A DNA stretch of 64,000 nt from Candidatus Poribacteria bacterium (GCA_022827225.1 JAJDTJ010000116.1:62001-126000); one strand, 5' to 3'; positions 37,135 to 46,787 are shown, counted from the first letter of the stretch. Translations and numbers: made by a program. Notes: generated from the sequence alone by a model not told the origin.

Positions 37135-38253
37135 ATGGCACATATTAAACTTGAAAATGTTGTAAAACGTTTCGGCGATGTCGTCGCTGTCAAAGATTTT
37201 AATCTCGAAATTCACGATAAAGAGTTCGTCGTTTTTTTAGGTCCCTCCGGGTGTGGTAAAACCACAACGCTTCGGCTCATCGCAGGATTGGAAACCCCCG
37301 AAGAAGGCGACATCTTCATTGACGGGCAGCGGGTCAACGATCTCTCGCCTGCTGATCGGGACATCGCTTTTGTATTCCAATTCTACGCACTCTACCCACA
37401 TCTGAACGTCTATGATAACATCGCTTTTCCGCTCAAGGCAGTCAAAGTCGAAAAATCGGAAATTGACGCGCAAGTCAAGCGTGTTGCTGAAATCCTGCAA
37501 ATATCGGACATGTTGAAACGGAAACCGAGTGTTCTCAGCGGCGGCGAGATGCAACGTGTCGCCCTCGGACGCGCAATGGTCCGTCAACCGAAAGTTTATC
37601 TCCTCGATGAACCGATGGCGAACTTAGACGCAAAGATTCGGGTTGATACCCGCGCCGAGATTAAACGACTTCAACACGAGATCGGCGCAACAACTATCTT
37701 TGTAACACATGACCAAGTTGAAGCCATGTCCCTCGCCGATAGGATCGCTGTCATCCACGAAGGGGTCTTACAACAGATCGGGACACCTCACGAGATTTAT
37801 AACAGACCCCAAAGCCTCTTCGTCGCAGGGTTTATGGGGATGCCGACGATGAACCTACTCGATGCCGAACCCACAAACCGAGATGGCGCATCCGTTTTAC
37901 GTCTCAGTCATACCGATGTCCATCTCCACATCTCTCCACAACGGCAAGCGCGTATCACGTCAGATGCCGAAGAAAATGGTTTGGTATTCGGTATCCGCCC
38001 TGAGCATATCACAGCCGCGAAGCAACCGAGCAAACCGCACATTCCTGCACAGGTACATCTCATTGAACCCCTCGGAGCAGTCAATATTCTCGATATGCGT
38101 CTCGGTACACATTCCGAGACCGAGGACCCCATTCTCCTCCGCGTTCGGACACATCCGACATTCCGGGTTGCGGTAGGCGATACGATCGGGTTGCGTTTTG
38201 ATGAAAAGGAGATGCACCTCTTTGACCGAAAAACGGAGCAAACCCTCTGGTAA
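37135..38253 (+). CDS. MalK/UgpC-type sugar ABC transporter ATP-binding protein
   Basis: 372 residues. Walker A GPSGCGKTTTLR, Q-loop FVFQFYALYPHL, signature LSGGEMQRVALGRA, Walker B YLLDEPMANLD, switch FVTHDQVEAM, and a C-terminal TOBE/MOP-like domain (about 235-370) typical of CUT1 importers. No permease or binding-protein genes are adjacent, so it may serve several transporters, as MsmK does. It is part of a run 36552-39099 with a lipid kinase and a HAD phosphatase. Confidence 0.92.
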   Translation: MAHIKLENVVKRFGDVVAVKDFNLEIHDKEFVVFLGPSGCGKTTTLRLIAGLETPEEGDIFIDGQRVNDLSPADRDIAFVFQFYALYPHLNVYDNIAFPLKAVKVEKSEIDAQVKRVAEILQISDMLKRKPSVLSGGEMQRVALGRAMVRQPKVYLLDEPMANLDAKIRVDTRAEIKRLQHEIGATTIFVTHDQVEAMSLADRIAVIHEGVLQQIGTPHEIYNRPQSLFVAGFMGMPTMNLLDAEPTNRDGASVLRLSHTDVHLHISPQRQARITSDAEENGLVFGIRPEHITAAKQPSKPHIPAQVHLIEPLGAVNILDMRLGTHSETEDPILLRVRTHPTFRVAVGDTIGLRFDEKEMHLFDRKTEQTLW

Positions 38254-38283
38254 TTCTATAGCTAAAAATGGAGGAGAAGATAC

Positions 38284-39099
38284 ATGGAAGGCGAGACAAC
38301 GAAAATACCGTGCCGCTTAGCAGCTTTCGATTTAGACGGTACACTCCTGAGTAGCGAACACACCTTGTCATCAGAAAACCGCGAGGCACTTCGGCAGCTC
38401 GCGACAAACGATATTCTCGTCGTATTGGTTTCAGGACGGATGCACCGTTCGATCCAACCGATCAGCGATCAGATCGGGCTTAAAAACCCTATCATCTCTT
38501 ACAACGGGGGGATGGTGCGACATGCGACAACTGGCGAGGTCTATCATCATACGCCTGTACCAGCAGATGCCGCGATAGCGATTGTTAATGAATGCGCCGA
38601 ACACGGATTACATCTCAATTACTGCTTGAACGATGAACTCTACGTCGCCGAACAAAACGCCTGGAGCGACTTATATGAAGCCCGAACAGGCGTTCCGGCA
38701 ACACCGATTGGCGACCTACGTGAATTAGCAGGCGAAACACCGACGAAGTTACTTATCATCCACACATCTGAAAAATTGCAACCGCTCTTGCGGAAGTTTC
38801 AAACCGATTACGCACAGAAACTTTACGTTACACAGACCCAAGCAGAATATATAGAATTTATGAATCCAGTGGTTACTAAGGGCCGCGCGCTGACAACTCT
38901 CGCCAAGCGGTTCGACATAGCGATGGATACGGTCGTCGCTTTTGGCGATAGTTATAACGATGAAAGTTTACTCAAGACGGCAGGTTTCGGCATAGCGATG
39001 GCAAACGCGGTCCCCCCCATCCGTGATTGCGCAGATTATATTACAACCACCAACGATGAAAACGGGGTCGCAAAAGCGATTTGGGATATTATTCTCTGA
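38284..39099 (+). CDS. Cof-type HAD phosphatase
   Basis: 271 residues, GGAGG before ATG 38284. FDLDGTLLSSE gives the nucleophile Asp, VVLVSGRMHRS motif II, TPTKLLIIH leads to motif III, and VAFGDSYNDESLL motif IV. The type IIB cap lies at about residues 85-190. It dephosphorylates small sugar phosphates or cofactors in the cytoplasm; no specific substrate can be given. Confidence 0.92.
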   Translation: MEGETTKIPCRLAAFDLDGTLLSSEHTLSSENREALRQLATNDILVVLVSGRMHRSIQPISDQIGLKNPIISYNGGMVRHATTGEVYHHTPVPADAAIAIVNECAEHGLHLNYCLNDELYVAEQNAWSDLYEARTGVPATPIGDLRELAGETPTKLLIIHTSEKLQPLLRKFQTDYAQKLYVTQTQAEYIEFMNPVVTKGRALTTLAKRFDIAMDTVVAFGDSYNDESLLKTAGFGIAMANAVPPIRDCADYITTTNDENGVAKAIWDIIL

Positions 39100-39167
39100 T
39101 GCTCGCTCCGGCATTCGATGACCGACGGCTATGTTCGCAAAACCTAATAAATCTCCTCATGCGACGG

Positions 39168-39440
39168 CTATTTCCTCATGCTCATGTCGTGGAACTTCGT
39201 GTAAGGAAAATCGGCGACAAGAATATAAGAGTTCCCTTCCTGCTTCAAGTTCATCTTGACAGAGCTGGCTGAAAATTCAAAGTACTTTGCCAAAACTTCG
39301 GCTAATTCGTGATGTAGCCTTGTCATAAACCGGTCATCGACATCGACCCTGTCCTGCGTGATGACCAGTTTCAGACGCTGTTTGGCAATATTACTTGATT
39401 TCGGCTTGCGTCCGAAGAGTTGTTTGATGCTTAAGTTCAT
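39168..39440 (-). CDS. minE: Cell division topological specificity factor MinE
   Basis: 90 residues. AKQRLKLVITQDRV is the MinD-binding segment; the C-terminal part forms the dimerisation strands. It lies 15 nt downstream of minD on the same strand, completing minC-minD-minE. MinE stimulates MinD ATPase and restricts MinC to the poles. Confidence 0.92.
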   Translation of the reverse strand: MNLSIKQLFGRKPKSSNIAKQRLKLVITQDRVDVDDRFMTRLHHELAEVLAKYFEFSASSVKMNLKQEGNSYILVADFPYTKFHDMSMRK

Positions 39441-39455
39441 CGGAAGACTCCTTAT

Positions 39456-40250
39456 CTATCTATTTTTCGTGAACCAGTTTAAGAGACTACTGAATAAGCC
39501 TTTTTGCTCTAAATCGGGAATCGGGATTCGTTGTCCTGTGAGCCGCCGGGCGATCCGCATATAAGCCTGAGCGCCGGGTGAACCGTCTTCATAAACGAGC
39601 GGTATACCTCGGTTTGTAGATGTAATGACACCACTGTCTTCTGGCACAACACCGATCAAGTCGATATTAAGAATATCCAATACGTCGGCTTGGTCCATCA
39701 TGCTCCCGTTGCCGACGAGTTGTGGTGAGAAGCGATTTATGACGAGATTGATGGGTTCAATTTCGGCGTTTTGTAGCAATCCGATAATCCGGTCGGCATC
39801 CCGAATCGCAGAGACGTCAGGCGTTGTAACGACGATGGCTTCATCGGCGCCTGCCGAAGCATTTCTGAAGCCGCGCTCAATACCAGCTGGGGAGTCAACG
39901 AGGATAAAATCGTAAGTTGTCCGCAAATTGTCACAGATCGCTTTCATATGTTCAGGCTGCATATCGTCCTTATTGTTTTTTTGCGATGCTGCCAACAACA
40001 TCAGTCCATTGACGCGGCGATCCCTAACAAGTGCTTTATTAAGTTCGCACTCCTTTTCGATGACATCCATAGATGTATAAACAACACGACTCTCAAGCCC
40101 CATGACGATATCGAGATTCCGAAGCCCGACATCTGCATCAACAAGTACGACGCTCTTACCTAAGAGGGCAAGTGCTGTCCCTAAATTGGCCGCAGAGGTC
40201 GTTTTACCGACACCCCCTTTGCCTGATGTCACAACGATGACTTTTCCCAT
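39456..40250 (-). CDS. minD: Septum site-determining ATPase MinD
   Basis: 264 residues. Deviant Walker A TSGKGGVGKTTSAANLG at the N-terminus, LVDADVGLRNLDIVMGLE, ILVDSPAGIE and a C-terminal amphipathic membrane helix (GLFSSLLNWFTKNR). AAGGAGG precedes the start. It sits between minC and minE. Confidence 0.97.
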   Translation of the reverse strand: MGKVIVVTSGKGGVGKTTSAANLGTALALLGKSVVLVDADVGLRNLDIVMGLESRVVYTSMDVIEKECELNKALVRDRRVNGLMLLAASQKNNKDDMQPEHMKAICDNLRTTYDFILVDSPAGIERGFRNASAGADEAIVVTTPDVSAIRDADRIIGLLQNAEIEPINLVINRFSPQLVGNGSMMDQADVLDILNIDLIGVVPEDSGVITSTNRGIPLVYEDGSPGAQAYMRIARRLTGQRIPIPDLEQKGLFSSLLNWFTKNR

Positions 40251-40268
40251 AACCGGAACCTCCTTATA

Positions 40269-40958
40269 TTAAAACTTAACAAATTTTTCAATAATAATGA
40301 CATTTTCTTCCCCGATCCGTGCGATCTCTGGGTAGCCTCGGGATTCCTGGTTCGCCGTAGATCGGTTTACACAATTTCCAATCTGAAGTTGTAACGGGGC
40401 GAAATCCATCGCAATAATTACAGCGGATAACCTACCGTTTGTTCCAGCACGCGCACTGCCACGCAACGTACCGAGCACGACGATATCACCGCCAGCTCTA
40501 ACCTCACCCCCCGAATTGACATCGCCGTAAATAATCAGGCTCCCTTGTGGAAACTCCTCGATCTGTCCAGAACGAATCGTATACGGCACAACGCGAGACG
40601 GCTCCCCCTCACGGGTAGATGGAACATCTGCCCGCTGCGAGATCGTATGCGTCGTCGGTGCCGCAGCTATTGGCGGCGAAGCCGAATCATCCCCCAAGTC
40701 AACACCTCGCACTATCAAATCGTAGTTCTCCCGCAGTTTAGACCTCAGATAGTCAATCTCCTCATCATTTAATGTCGGAGATTTAAGGTCTATTTGAACA
40801 GTTGCACCCGCTAAAGAACGATTCATACGCGATATCTCTTGCTGAATCGCAACTTCAACTTCCGCTATAGATAGGTGAGGCTTGATGATCAGGTGCAAGC
40901 CGTCCTTATAAGCTCTGAGAACTACTGTAGAATTTACCATTGTGCTATTCGGTACCAT
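40269..40958 (-). CDS. minC: Septum formation inhibitor MinC
   Basis: 229 residues. The N-terminal FtsZ-interacting domain has the VVLRAYKDGLHLII strand; the C-terminal beta-helix domain has YTIRSGQIEEFPQGSLIIYG, DVNSGGEVRAGGDIVVLG and LRGSARAG, which are characteristic. First gene of minCDE. A second ATG six codons in is an alternative start; neither has a strong ribosome site. Confidence 0.95.
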   Translation of the reverse strand: MVPNSTMVNSTVVLRAYKDGLHLIIKPHLSIAEVEVAIQQEISRMNRSLAGATVQIDLKSPTLNDEEIDYLRSKLRENYDLIVRGVDLGDDSASPPIAAAPTTHTISQRADVPSTREGEPSRVVPYTIRSGQIEEFPQGSLIIYGDVNSGGEVRAGGDIVVLGTLRGSARAGTNGRLSAVIIAMDFAPLQLQIGNCVNRSTANQESRGYPEIARIGEENVIIIEKFVKF

Positions 40959-41022
40959 AAATCCATGTTATTGAAGAGTGCCTTAATAGCCTAATTTTTT
41001 CGACGGCTATTTTCGCCTCGGT

Positions 41023-42300
41023 TTAAGCCTCTTCCAATTTCGCCAAAACGTAGGGACCTTCAGGAATCACAGCAATTTGGACATCTTCACCGTAGCGGGT
41101 TAGAAGTTCCTCAATGCCCGCTTGCGCGCTTTTTAGTGGATGTACGAATAACTTCGCGCGCTGATGATATGGGATTCCATCGGTATAAAAATAGATGTCT
41201 GCTTTCCGAGCGACCTTCGCCAACTCTTCGAGTTGCCACTGGTCGATAACAAAGTTCGCAGGATTGTAAAGCCCTTGTACAAAGGCACTTAAATCATCGG
41301 TCTTGAAAATGAGGTTCGTAAACGGTTCGCTGCCGATGCCCTCGCTGCACGCCGCGACTAATAAAATACTTCCACCTTGCCTGACAATTTCCACAGCGGT
41401 CAAAAGACCTTTGATCGCTTGATAAAACGTTGTATCTAAAGGGTAGCCTGCGCTGGAAACAACAACCGCATCCGCCGGTGCAGGAAGCGTAACCTTGGCG
41501 TGTTTCTCTACAAATTGTGCACCGACACGATGCGATTCAACCAGGTCTCCTGCAAAAACGCCAGTGATTCGACGGTTTTTATCTATCGCAACGTTAAGAT
41601 TGAAGTCAACACCTGCCATGAGTGCGATCTCGGTCGCTTCTATGTGAAACGGGTTACCGTCCAAAATCCCAACCGCCGATTTCGGATGCTCCATGAGTTC
41701 GGGACCGTGCATCACTTTCATCGTTTCAACTGAGGCGACACCAGGACAGATCGCTTTTCGGCCCCCAGAATATCCTGCCATCAGGTGCGGTTCAATTAAC
41801 CCTGTGGCAATCTTCAGGTCCGATGCGAGGTAAGTCTTATCAATGTAAACCGGTGTTCCGTTTTTTGTGCCGCCTAAATAGTCATGGTTCTCAGGCTGTT
41901 GGGAAAAATGGTTGACGATGCGGTATGTGTCCATAATTGAACGTCCAACCATCTCTTGAAGTTCTTCGCCTTCATTCGGACGATGGATACCGGTCGCGAT
42001 GAGGATCGTAATCTTTTCGCGGGGTATACCTGCGCGTTCAAGTGTTTCCAATATTGGCGGGAGGATCACCTTATTCGGGACAGGACGGGTCACGTCCGAA
42101 ATCACGATACATGCTGACGCGCGCCCCTTCGCTATCTCAAGCAACGGAGGCGAAGCAATCGGTTGCGCAATTGCCGCCCGAACAGCGCTATCTTCATCAG
42201 ATAGCGGCGCACTTTCCGAAATCTCAAGAACCCCAGCAATATTCTTATCAGGGATCTCAATCGGTAACGTGCCAGTTCCATATCGCATTTCCACTCGCAT
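41023..42300 (-). CDS. LarA-like nickel-pincer lactate racemase family protein (DUF2088)
   Basis: 425 residues from the ATG complementary to 42298-42300, with AAGGGA upstream; an in-frame TTG at 42318 is possible but less likely. MRVEMRYGTGTLPIEIP and CIVISDVTRPVPN at the N-terminus, ATGIHRPNEGEE with the His of the active site, and GLIEPHLMAGYSGGRKAICPG with the second His and the Lys that holds the pyridinium-dithiocarboxylate nickel cofactor. LarA homologues racemise or epimerise a range of 2-hydroxy acids, so the substrate need not be lactate. The cofactor genes larB, larC and larE are not in the window. Confidence 0.88.
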   Translation of the reverse strand: MRVEMRYGTGTLPIEIPDKNIAGVLEISESAPLSDEDSAVRAAIAQPIASPPLLEIAKGRASACIVISDVTRPVPNKVILPPILETLERAGIPREKITILIATGIHRPNEGEELQEMVGRSIMDTYRIVNHFSQQPENHDYLGGTKNGTPVYIDKTYLASDLKIATGLIEPHLMAGYSGGRKAICPGVASVETMKVMHGPELMEHPKSAVGILDGNPFHIEATEIALMAGVDFNLNVAIDKNRRITGVFAGDLVESHRVGAQFVEKHAKVTLPAPADAVVVSSAGYPLDTTFYQAIKGLLTAVEIVRQGGSILLVAACSEGIGSEPFTNLIFKTDDLSAFVQGLYNPANFVIDQWQLEELAKVARKADIYFYTDGIPYHQRAKLFVHPLKSAQAGIEELLTRYGEDVQIAVIPEGPYVLAKLEEA

Positions 42301-42875
42301 CTTGACGTGTCCCTTCAAATCGGCAGGTTAAATACAAACATTAGCGCGTTTTCACTCGAAAACACCCTTCCCTATTACAATTATACCTGTTTTTTATCAA
42401 AAATGCAAATTAATTTTGCGTTTAATCCCCATATTTAGCGACTTTATGCGGATTTTAGCACAGTTTTCAGTTTTTAGTACGATTTCTTCTGCGAAAATTT
42501 TTCAGTTAGAAGAGGTCAACAGTTGTCGGTTGTCAGTTGTTAGGTATAGTAAAATCAAGAATTAAAAAGACATTTCAGTGATTGCAGAGACCACCCCTCG
42601 TAGGCGATTTTTGATAGGGTATTTCTTCAAGGTTCCCTCGTCCGTTCTGGAGTGTTCCATTAATTCTGAAATCCACTATAAAAGGGAAACCATCTGTTAA
42701 CCCGTATTCTCTTTAACTGAGTACTGAAAGGTTTTCGTAGAAAACCGTACTGACAACCGTTAACTTAAGAACTGTTTGACTTTTTCAGGATAACATGCTA
42801 AAATTTCTTATCGTCATGGATATATCTAAACGCACCGATTGCGAGTAAAATCTAACATAGCGCGGAGAAACGGAC
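42301..42875. repeat. Intergenic region with dispersed hairpin repeat
   Basis: About 575 bases without a credible gene. 42520-42545 carries CAGTTGTCGGTTGTCAGTTG and 42714-42765 carries TACTGAAAG, a hairpin GGTTTTC-GTA-GAAAACC (42730-42746) and GTACTGACAACCG, the third copy of the family also at 9 kb and 36.4 kb. Confidence 0.6.
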
Positions 42876-43262
42876 ATGCAACGCATCGAAATTACCACTA
42901 AACCGAACGGCGCAGGACGCAACTGGTTGGAAGTCGGACATTTTGAGACTGACGCTCTCGATCGCAAGCAGTGGATTAAAGAGAACGTTCCACACCAAGA
43001 CACAAAACTCACCGTCGATAGACAGTATTCTGGACGTGGTGAAACGATCGACTGGATCATCATCATCCCAGAAAACTATCCTTTCACGCTCGTCAAAGTT
43101 ACTTATGACCGGCTCAACCCGAAAGCCGTTGAGGTACTCTGGTCACCAGATGCGTCCCCCGAATCCGATAACACCCGTGATGAAAAAATCAAACGCGTCT
43201 TTGAACTCGCTGCCGGCAACGATGAGCTGACGAATTTGCTGAAGGAGCTTCTCCCGAATTAA
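42876..43262 (+). CDS. Hypothetical protein
   Basis: 128 residues from ATG 42876, CGGAG upstream. Predicted mixed alpha/beta: MQRIEITTKPNGAGRNWLEV, IIIIPENYPFTLVKVTYD, KIKRVFELAAGNDELTNLLK. No signal peptide, membrane segment or family that I recognise. Its codon use resembles that of neighbouring genes, so it is probably real. Confidence 0.6.
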   Translation: MQRIEITTKPNGAGRNWLEVGHFETDALDRKQWIKENVPHQDTKLTVDRQYSGRGETIDWIIIIPENYPFTLVKVTYDRLNPKAVEVLWSPDASPESDNTRDEKIKRVFELAAGNDELTNLLKELLPN

Positions 43263-43264
43263 CG

Positions 43265-43372
43265 GTTATCGCGAGCACTGTCCAATTGTAGAAAAAGATC
43301 GCGAGCACAGCTCGCTCCTACAAAAAGAGGACACAGATTATCGCGAGCACACCTCGCTCCTACAAAATAAGA
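43265..43372. repeat. REP-like repeats, ATCGCGAGCAC / GCTCGCTCCTACA
   Basis: Three imperfect head-to-tail copies of a short palindromic unit (ATCGCGAGCACAGCTCGCTC followed by CTACAAAA), at about 43265, 43299 and 43339. Its arms (GCGAGC/GCTCGC) form a hairpin. The unit reappears in the opposite orientation at 45584-45722. Confidence 0.75.
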
Positions 43373-43383
43373 AAATAATCCAT

Positions 43384-44778
43384 TTACCATCCATAACGTT
43401 CCGGGCCCCAGGGTTTCGTAATCAGTTCCTGCTTCGCCATCACCATAGTTTTGCTCGGTACATCGTCGTATAAGATAACACCGGGGCCGACGACACTGTA
43501 AGACCCGATCCGTCGCCCCGGCATAATGATTGCGTTCACACCAGTGCGGCAATAATCGCCCATATACGTCGCGTTCGCGCCGGACGGTGGCACTTCATAA
43601 CGTCCCTCTACCTGTATCGGTGTATCCTTGTCATCAAACCGGAGGGTACCGCATACCGTGGCTGCACCGATATCCGTGGCGCATCCGAAAACACCCGACA
43701 TCTCGCAATAGTGATACAGATAGACCTTATCGAACAGGACTCCCGACATCTCAGCACCGTGACCGATAATACACTGATTCCCGATGGTGCTGCTCCCGAC
43801 ATCGCAATAGTCGCTAATCCGGCACTGATCCCCGACGAAGATATTCCCGTGTAAAATCGCACCGTTCGTGATGTTGTTATTCGCGCCGGCAATCAGCGTG
43901 CCGTTAACGACGACACGAGGTCCAATGACTGTGTTTTTTCCTAACACAACGTGTCCATTGATCTCGGCAGCATCCGAAATTTTCGCGCCATCTGCTATCT
44001 GGTTCTCCGTAACCTTTTTTGTGAGGTAATCAACGAGTCGCTTGTTCGCTTCGAGGATATGCCACGGTTTATCAACATCGACAAAGAAATCCGATGTCTG
44101 AACTGCTAAAACCGTCCTGCCGTCGTCAATCATGAGTTGCAAAGACTGCGCGATTTCAGATTCAGGGGGCGGCATCCCACCGACCGGGACCCTCGTAACG
44201 ATGCCGGGGTTCCTTAAGAGATACGGCGTCGCACTGTGCTGAAAGGCATATACACCGCAGAGTCGATGAGAACCGCCCCGTGGATGCCCCTCAATGCCGG
44301 TCAGTGTCGAGAGGCTGCCGTTACTTCCGTCCGTGGTGCCGATCCCTGCGCAGAGATAATTGCTTGCATCTTCACTACCAAGCGGTTGCACAAGTGCCGC
44401 TGCTTCTACATCAGACGCACGAAAGGCGCCAATGAAATTACGAATATTTTCGGAAGTCGTTACAGTATCCCCGTGAATCACGAGGTACGGCTGTGCTTCG
44501 AGATGCTCTACGGCTGTCAATGCCGCACTCGCTGTGCCGTCGAGTGTCTGCTGTGTGACAAAAGCGACATTGGGTATATCCGCCACTGCGCCGCGCACCT
44601 GTTGCGCCTGATGTCCGACAACGACGATAATCCGTTGACATCCGACCTCACACAGGTTCTCTACAACTCGGCGAACGATCGGCTTATTGGCGATCGGGAT
44701 CGTACATTTCTGTCGGAATTCGCCATAGGGCCAGACTTTACGTCCCGATCCTGCAGCGAGAACAATTGCAGTTTCCAT
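43384..44778 (-). CDS. Bifunctional sugar-phosphate nucleotidyltransferase with left-handed beta-helix
   Basis: 464 residues. N-terminal nucleotidyltransferase: AIVLAAGSGRKVWPYGEFR, PIANKPIVRRVVE, VIHGDTVTT and DVDKPWHIL. C-terminal hexapeptide repeats (from about 275: AKISDAAEINGHVVLGKN, GPRVVVNGTLIAGANN, GNQCIIGHGAEMSG), ending in an extra GPGVILYDD turn. The layout is that of GlmU and archaeal Sta/GlmU-like enzymes, which make NDP-sugars and may acetylate them. Exact sugar unknown. bioD lies 4 nt upstream on the same strand. Confidence 0.88.
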   Translation of the reverse strand: METAIVLAAGSGRKVWPYGEFRQKCTIPIANKPIVRRVVENLCEVGCQRIIVVVGHQAQQVRGAVADIPNVAFVTQQTLDGTASAALTAVEHLEAQPYLVIHGDTVTTSENIRNFIGAFRASDVEAAALVQPLGSEDASNYLCAGIGTTDGSNGSLSTLTGIEGHPRGGSHRLCGVYAFQHSATPYLLRNPGIVTRVPVGGMPPPESEIAQSLQLMIDDGRTVLAVQTSDFFVDVDKPWHILEANKRLVDYLTKKVTENQIADGAKISDAAEINGHVVLGKNTVIGPRVVVNGTLIAGANNNITNGAILHGNIFVGDQCRISDYCDVGSSTIGNQCIIGHGAEMSGVLFDKVYLYHYCEMSGVFGCATDIGAATVCGTLRFDDKDTPIQVEGRYEVPPSGANATYMGDYCRTGVNAIIMPGRRIGSYSVVGPGVILYDDVPSKTMVMAKQELITKPWGPERYGW

Positions 44779-44782
44779 ATTA

Positions 44783-45475
44783 TTACACTATCCCCAATTT
44801 TCTCCATGCTACGTGCTGGTTGATAATCTCTGATAGAAACGTCACGTCCGGCTGAGGCGTGTCTAACTGTTTCTCGTAAGGGACAACACCGATAACAGGG
44901 ACACCTGTTAATTTCTCGATTTCGAGCGGGTTTGTCGCTTCAGCGAGTCCGGCTGTCTCTTGACGGAGTCCGTTGAGGACGATACCTGCGATATGGATGT
45001 TAAACTGCTCTGCGAATGCGACGGTTAAAAGCGTATGATTTAACGTCCCTAAGCCGGTCGTTGCGACGATCAGTATCGGTAGTTGTAGCTGCTGGATGAG
45101 TTGGACGACAAGAAAATCGTCTCGGATCGGTACGGCGATACCGCCGACACCTTCGACGATCACGAAGTCGTATCGCTTTCCGAGTGCTGCGAAAGCTGTC
45201 TCAACACTTCGGAGATCGATGTCTCTATTTTCTATCCGCGCTGCCACAGAGGGTGCCAACGGGTTTCGGAGGAAAACCGGATTAATGATGGCGAGTTCAT
45301 CGTCAACTTGCGCAGCGTGTTTGAGAAACTGTGCGTCGGTAGTATCACCTGTGCTAATCGGTTTCATCACACCCACGTTAGTCCCAGCCTGTTTGAGTGC
45401 TGCAGCCAACCCACCCGCGATGACCGTCTTCCCGATTTCCGTGCCTGTCCCTGTAATAAAGATGCCTCGTGTCAT
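44783..45475 (-). CDS. bioD: ATP-dependent dethiobiotin synthetase
   Basis: 230 residues. ITGTGTEIGKTVIAGGLA is the BioD P-loop, VMKPISTG follows, and VIVEGVGGIAVPIRDDF is the conserved EGxGG block. It closes the ureido ring of dethiobiotin in biotin synthesis. No other bio genes are nearby. Confidence 0.93.
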   Translation of the reverse strand: MTRGIFITGTGTEIGKTVIAGGLAAALKQAGTNVGVMKPISTGDTTDAQFLKHAAQVDDELAIINPVFLRNPLAPSVAARIENRDIDLRSVETAFAALGKRYDFVIVEGVGGIAVPIRDDFLVVQLIQQLQLPILIVATTGLGTLNHTLLTVAFAEQFNIHIAGIVLNGLRQETAGLAEATNPLEIEKLTGVPVIGVVPYEKQLDTPQPDVTFLSEIINQHVAWRKLGIV

Positions 45476-45583
45476 ACGGTTATTATATGTTGGATAGCAC
45501 TTTTCGTCAAGAATTGTTGTTAGCCATCACAGGGCCATTTAGTTTTACACATTCACTTTATATCTTTGGATATGTCTTCCCTT

Positions 45584-45722
45584 GTAGGAGCGAGCTGCGC
45601 TCGCGATCTTATTGTATAGTATCTTCTGTAGGAGCGAGTGTTTTTGCTTACAAGAAATCCGCAGAAACACCCAAGCAAAAACACCCAAGCAAAAACGGTG
45701 TTTTGTCGCTCGCGATCTTCCG
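45584..45722. repeat. REP-like repeats, GTAGGAGCGAG / CGCTCGCGATC
   Basis: Copy one (45584-45610) reads GTAGGAGCGAGCTGCGCTCG then CGATC. Copy two (about 45628-45720) has the same ends but is split by an insert holding two 14-nt tandem units (AACACCCAAGCAAA type). These are the inverse orientation of the repeats at 43265-43372. Confidence 0.7.
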
Positions 45723-46547
45723 TAAGAAAACGTCAACTTATGTAAACGAAAATCAAAGCCAAAGATTTTTGTCTTAAAGGCACTTTAATTTTTTTTGTAC
45801 GCAAAAATCTGCGTCATATTTTTTTCTGCGATGGGTTAGGGTCTGTCGGTCCAGGTTCGGGCGTTTCAGGTTCGGGTTGCGATCGCAGGTGTCCGCTTAT
45901 CAGGACTTTAAGAGGCAGTGCGTCTGTCCTTAAAATGTTACACCTGTGTAACATTGGATGTAGATTGCTTATCGGTATAAACTCAGTCGTTGTAAGGGTT
46001 TAGAGGCAATTTGCTTTTGGTTGCGAAAAAAATAATTTGGCGAAAAGTGTAACATTTGGTTGCGTTATCAGTAAGTCGTCGGCAGCGATTTATTTTTGCT
46101 ATCCGGTTTTGACGGTGCTTATTGGAATCTACGCGCTCTGCTCCTTTTAAAGATTATATATTTTTAATTAATTCGGATTTATGTATATATGATAACATAT
46201 ATAATATGAGAATTCAAATTTATTTTTTCAGGTTTGAAGGGAAGAAGGGGGGTGGAATGGTGGAAGATTGGAAGGATGGAAACAGGCTATTTGTTAAGAT
46301 GATGGAAATGTTTGCATCCAGCGTTTTCTTTTGTTATACTTACCACAAGTTACCACCTTGTAGCATGATGCCCGTCGCATTTGGGCGAGTCGGCTGTAGA
46401 ATTGCGCGATGACGAACCGGTTATTCAGAAATGGTATGCGCCTGAGTCCATGTATCGCTATCGTCGAAAGAGATGGATATTTTTATCGGTTTTTGGATAA
46501 AAATGAGCGTCCAAACTATTTGCATCAGGCAATTTTTTATGCTATGC
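45723..46547. other. Long non-coding stretch upstream of the MITE
   Basis: About 825 bases with no convincing gene. It holds a direct repeat GGTTCGGG(C/T)GTTTCAGGTTCGGG-like near 45855, a 22-bp palindrome at 45934-45955, a GTGTAACATTTGG half-site at about 46049, AT-rich DNA around 46150-46230 and a GGAAG-rich run around 46240-46280. A 96-codon frame at 46122-46412 has no ribosome site and reads through the low-complexity run. Confidence 0.5.
45934..45955. promoter_or_regulatory. Perfect 22-bp palindrome (AATGTTACAC arms), possible operator
   Basis: AATGTTACAC, CT, GTGTAACATT. A related single arm (GTGTAACATT) lies near 46049. Both lie in non-coding DNA upstream of the CRISPR region and 450 bp beyond bioD's start, so a regulator site is plausible. 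No regulator is identified. Confidence 0.5.
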
Positions 46548-46555
46548 TTAACATA

Positions 46556-46787
46556 CTAAAGTTTGGACAATTTTAAAATAGTCGCGATTTCTGGACGGAC
46601 ACCCTCTTTTGTAGCATAGGCTGTTAGCCTGTAGCATTGTAGTGTAGAACTTTCGTCCGAGTTTCCGATCATCAGAGATATTTCGTTATTTTTTCCGAAG
46701 TTCTGGGGTTTCCTATGCAACTTGTAGAAAAATCCAGCAACCTTTGAGAATCCAACCCAAATGGGATACGAATTGTCCAAACTTTAG
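46556..46787. mobile_element. 232-bp MITE with 17-bp TIRs and 8-bp target duplication
   Basis: Left end CTAAAGTTTGGACAATT (46556-46572) is the exact inverse of right end AATTGTCCAAACTTTAG (46771-46787). Both ends are flanked by TTAACATA in direct orientation (46548-46555 and 46788-46795), a perfect 8-bp target-site duplication. There is no transposase gene inside, so it is a non-autonomous element. It contains a GTAGCATAGGCTGTTAGCCTG hairpin shared with the repeats at 26.3 kb. It stopped 75 nt before the WYL regulator start and may supply or disrupt that promoter. Confidence 0.9.

Noticed and set aside
46122..46412. 96-codon frame upstream of the MITE
   Set aside because: No ribosome site; it runs through an AT-rich stretch and a GGAAG low-complexity run.
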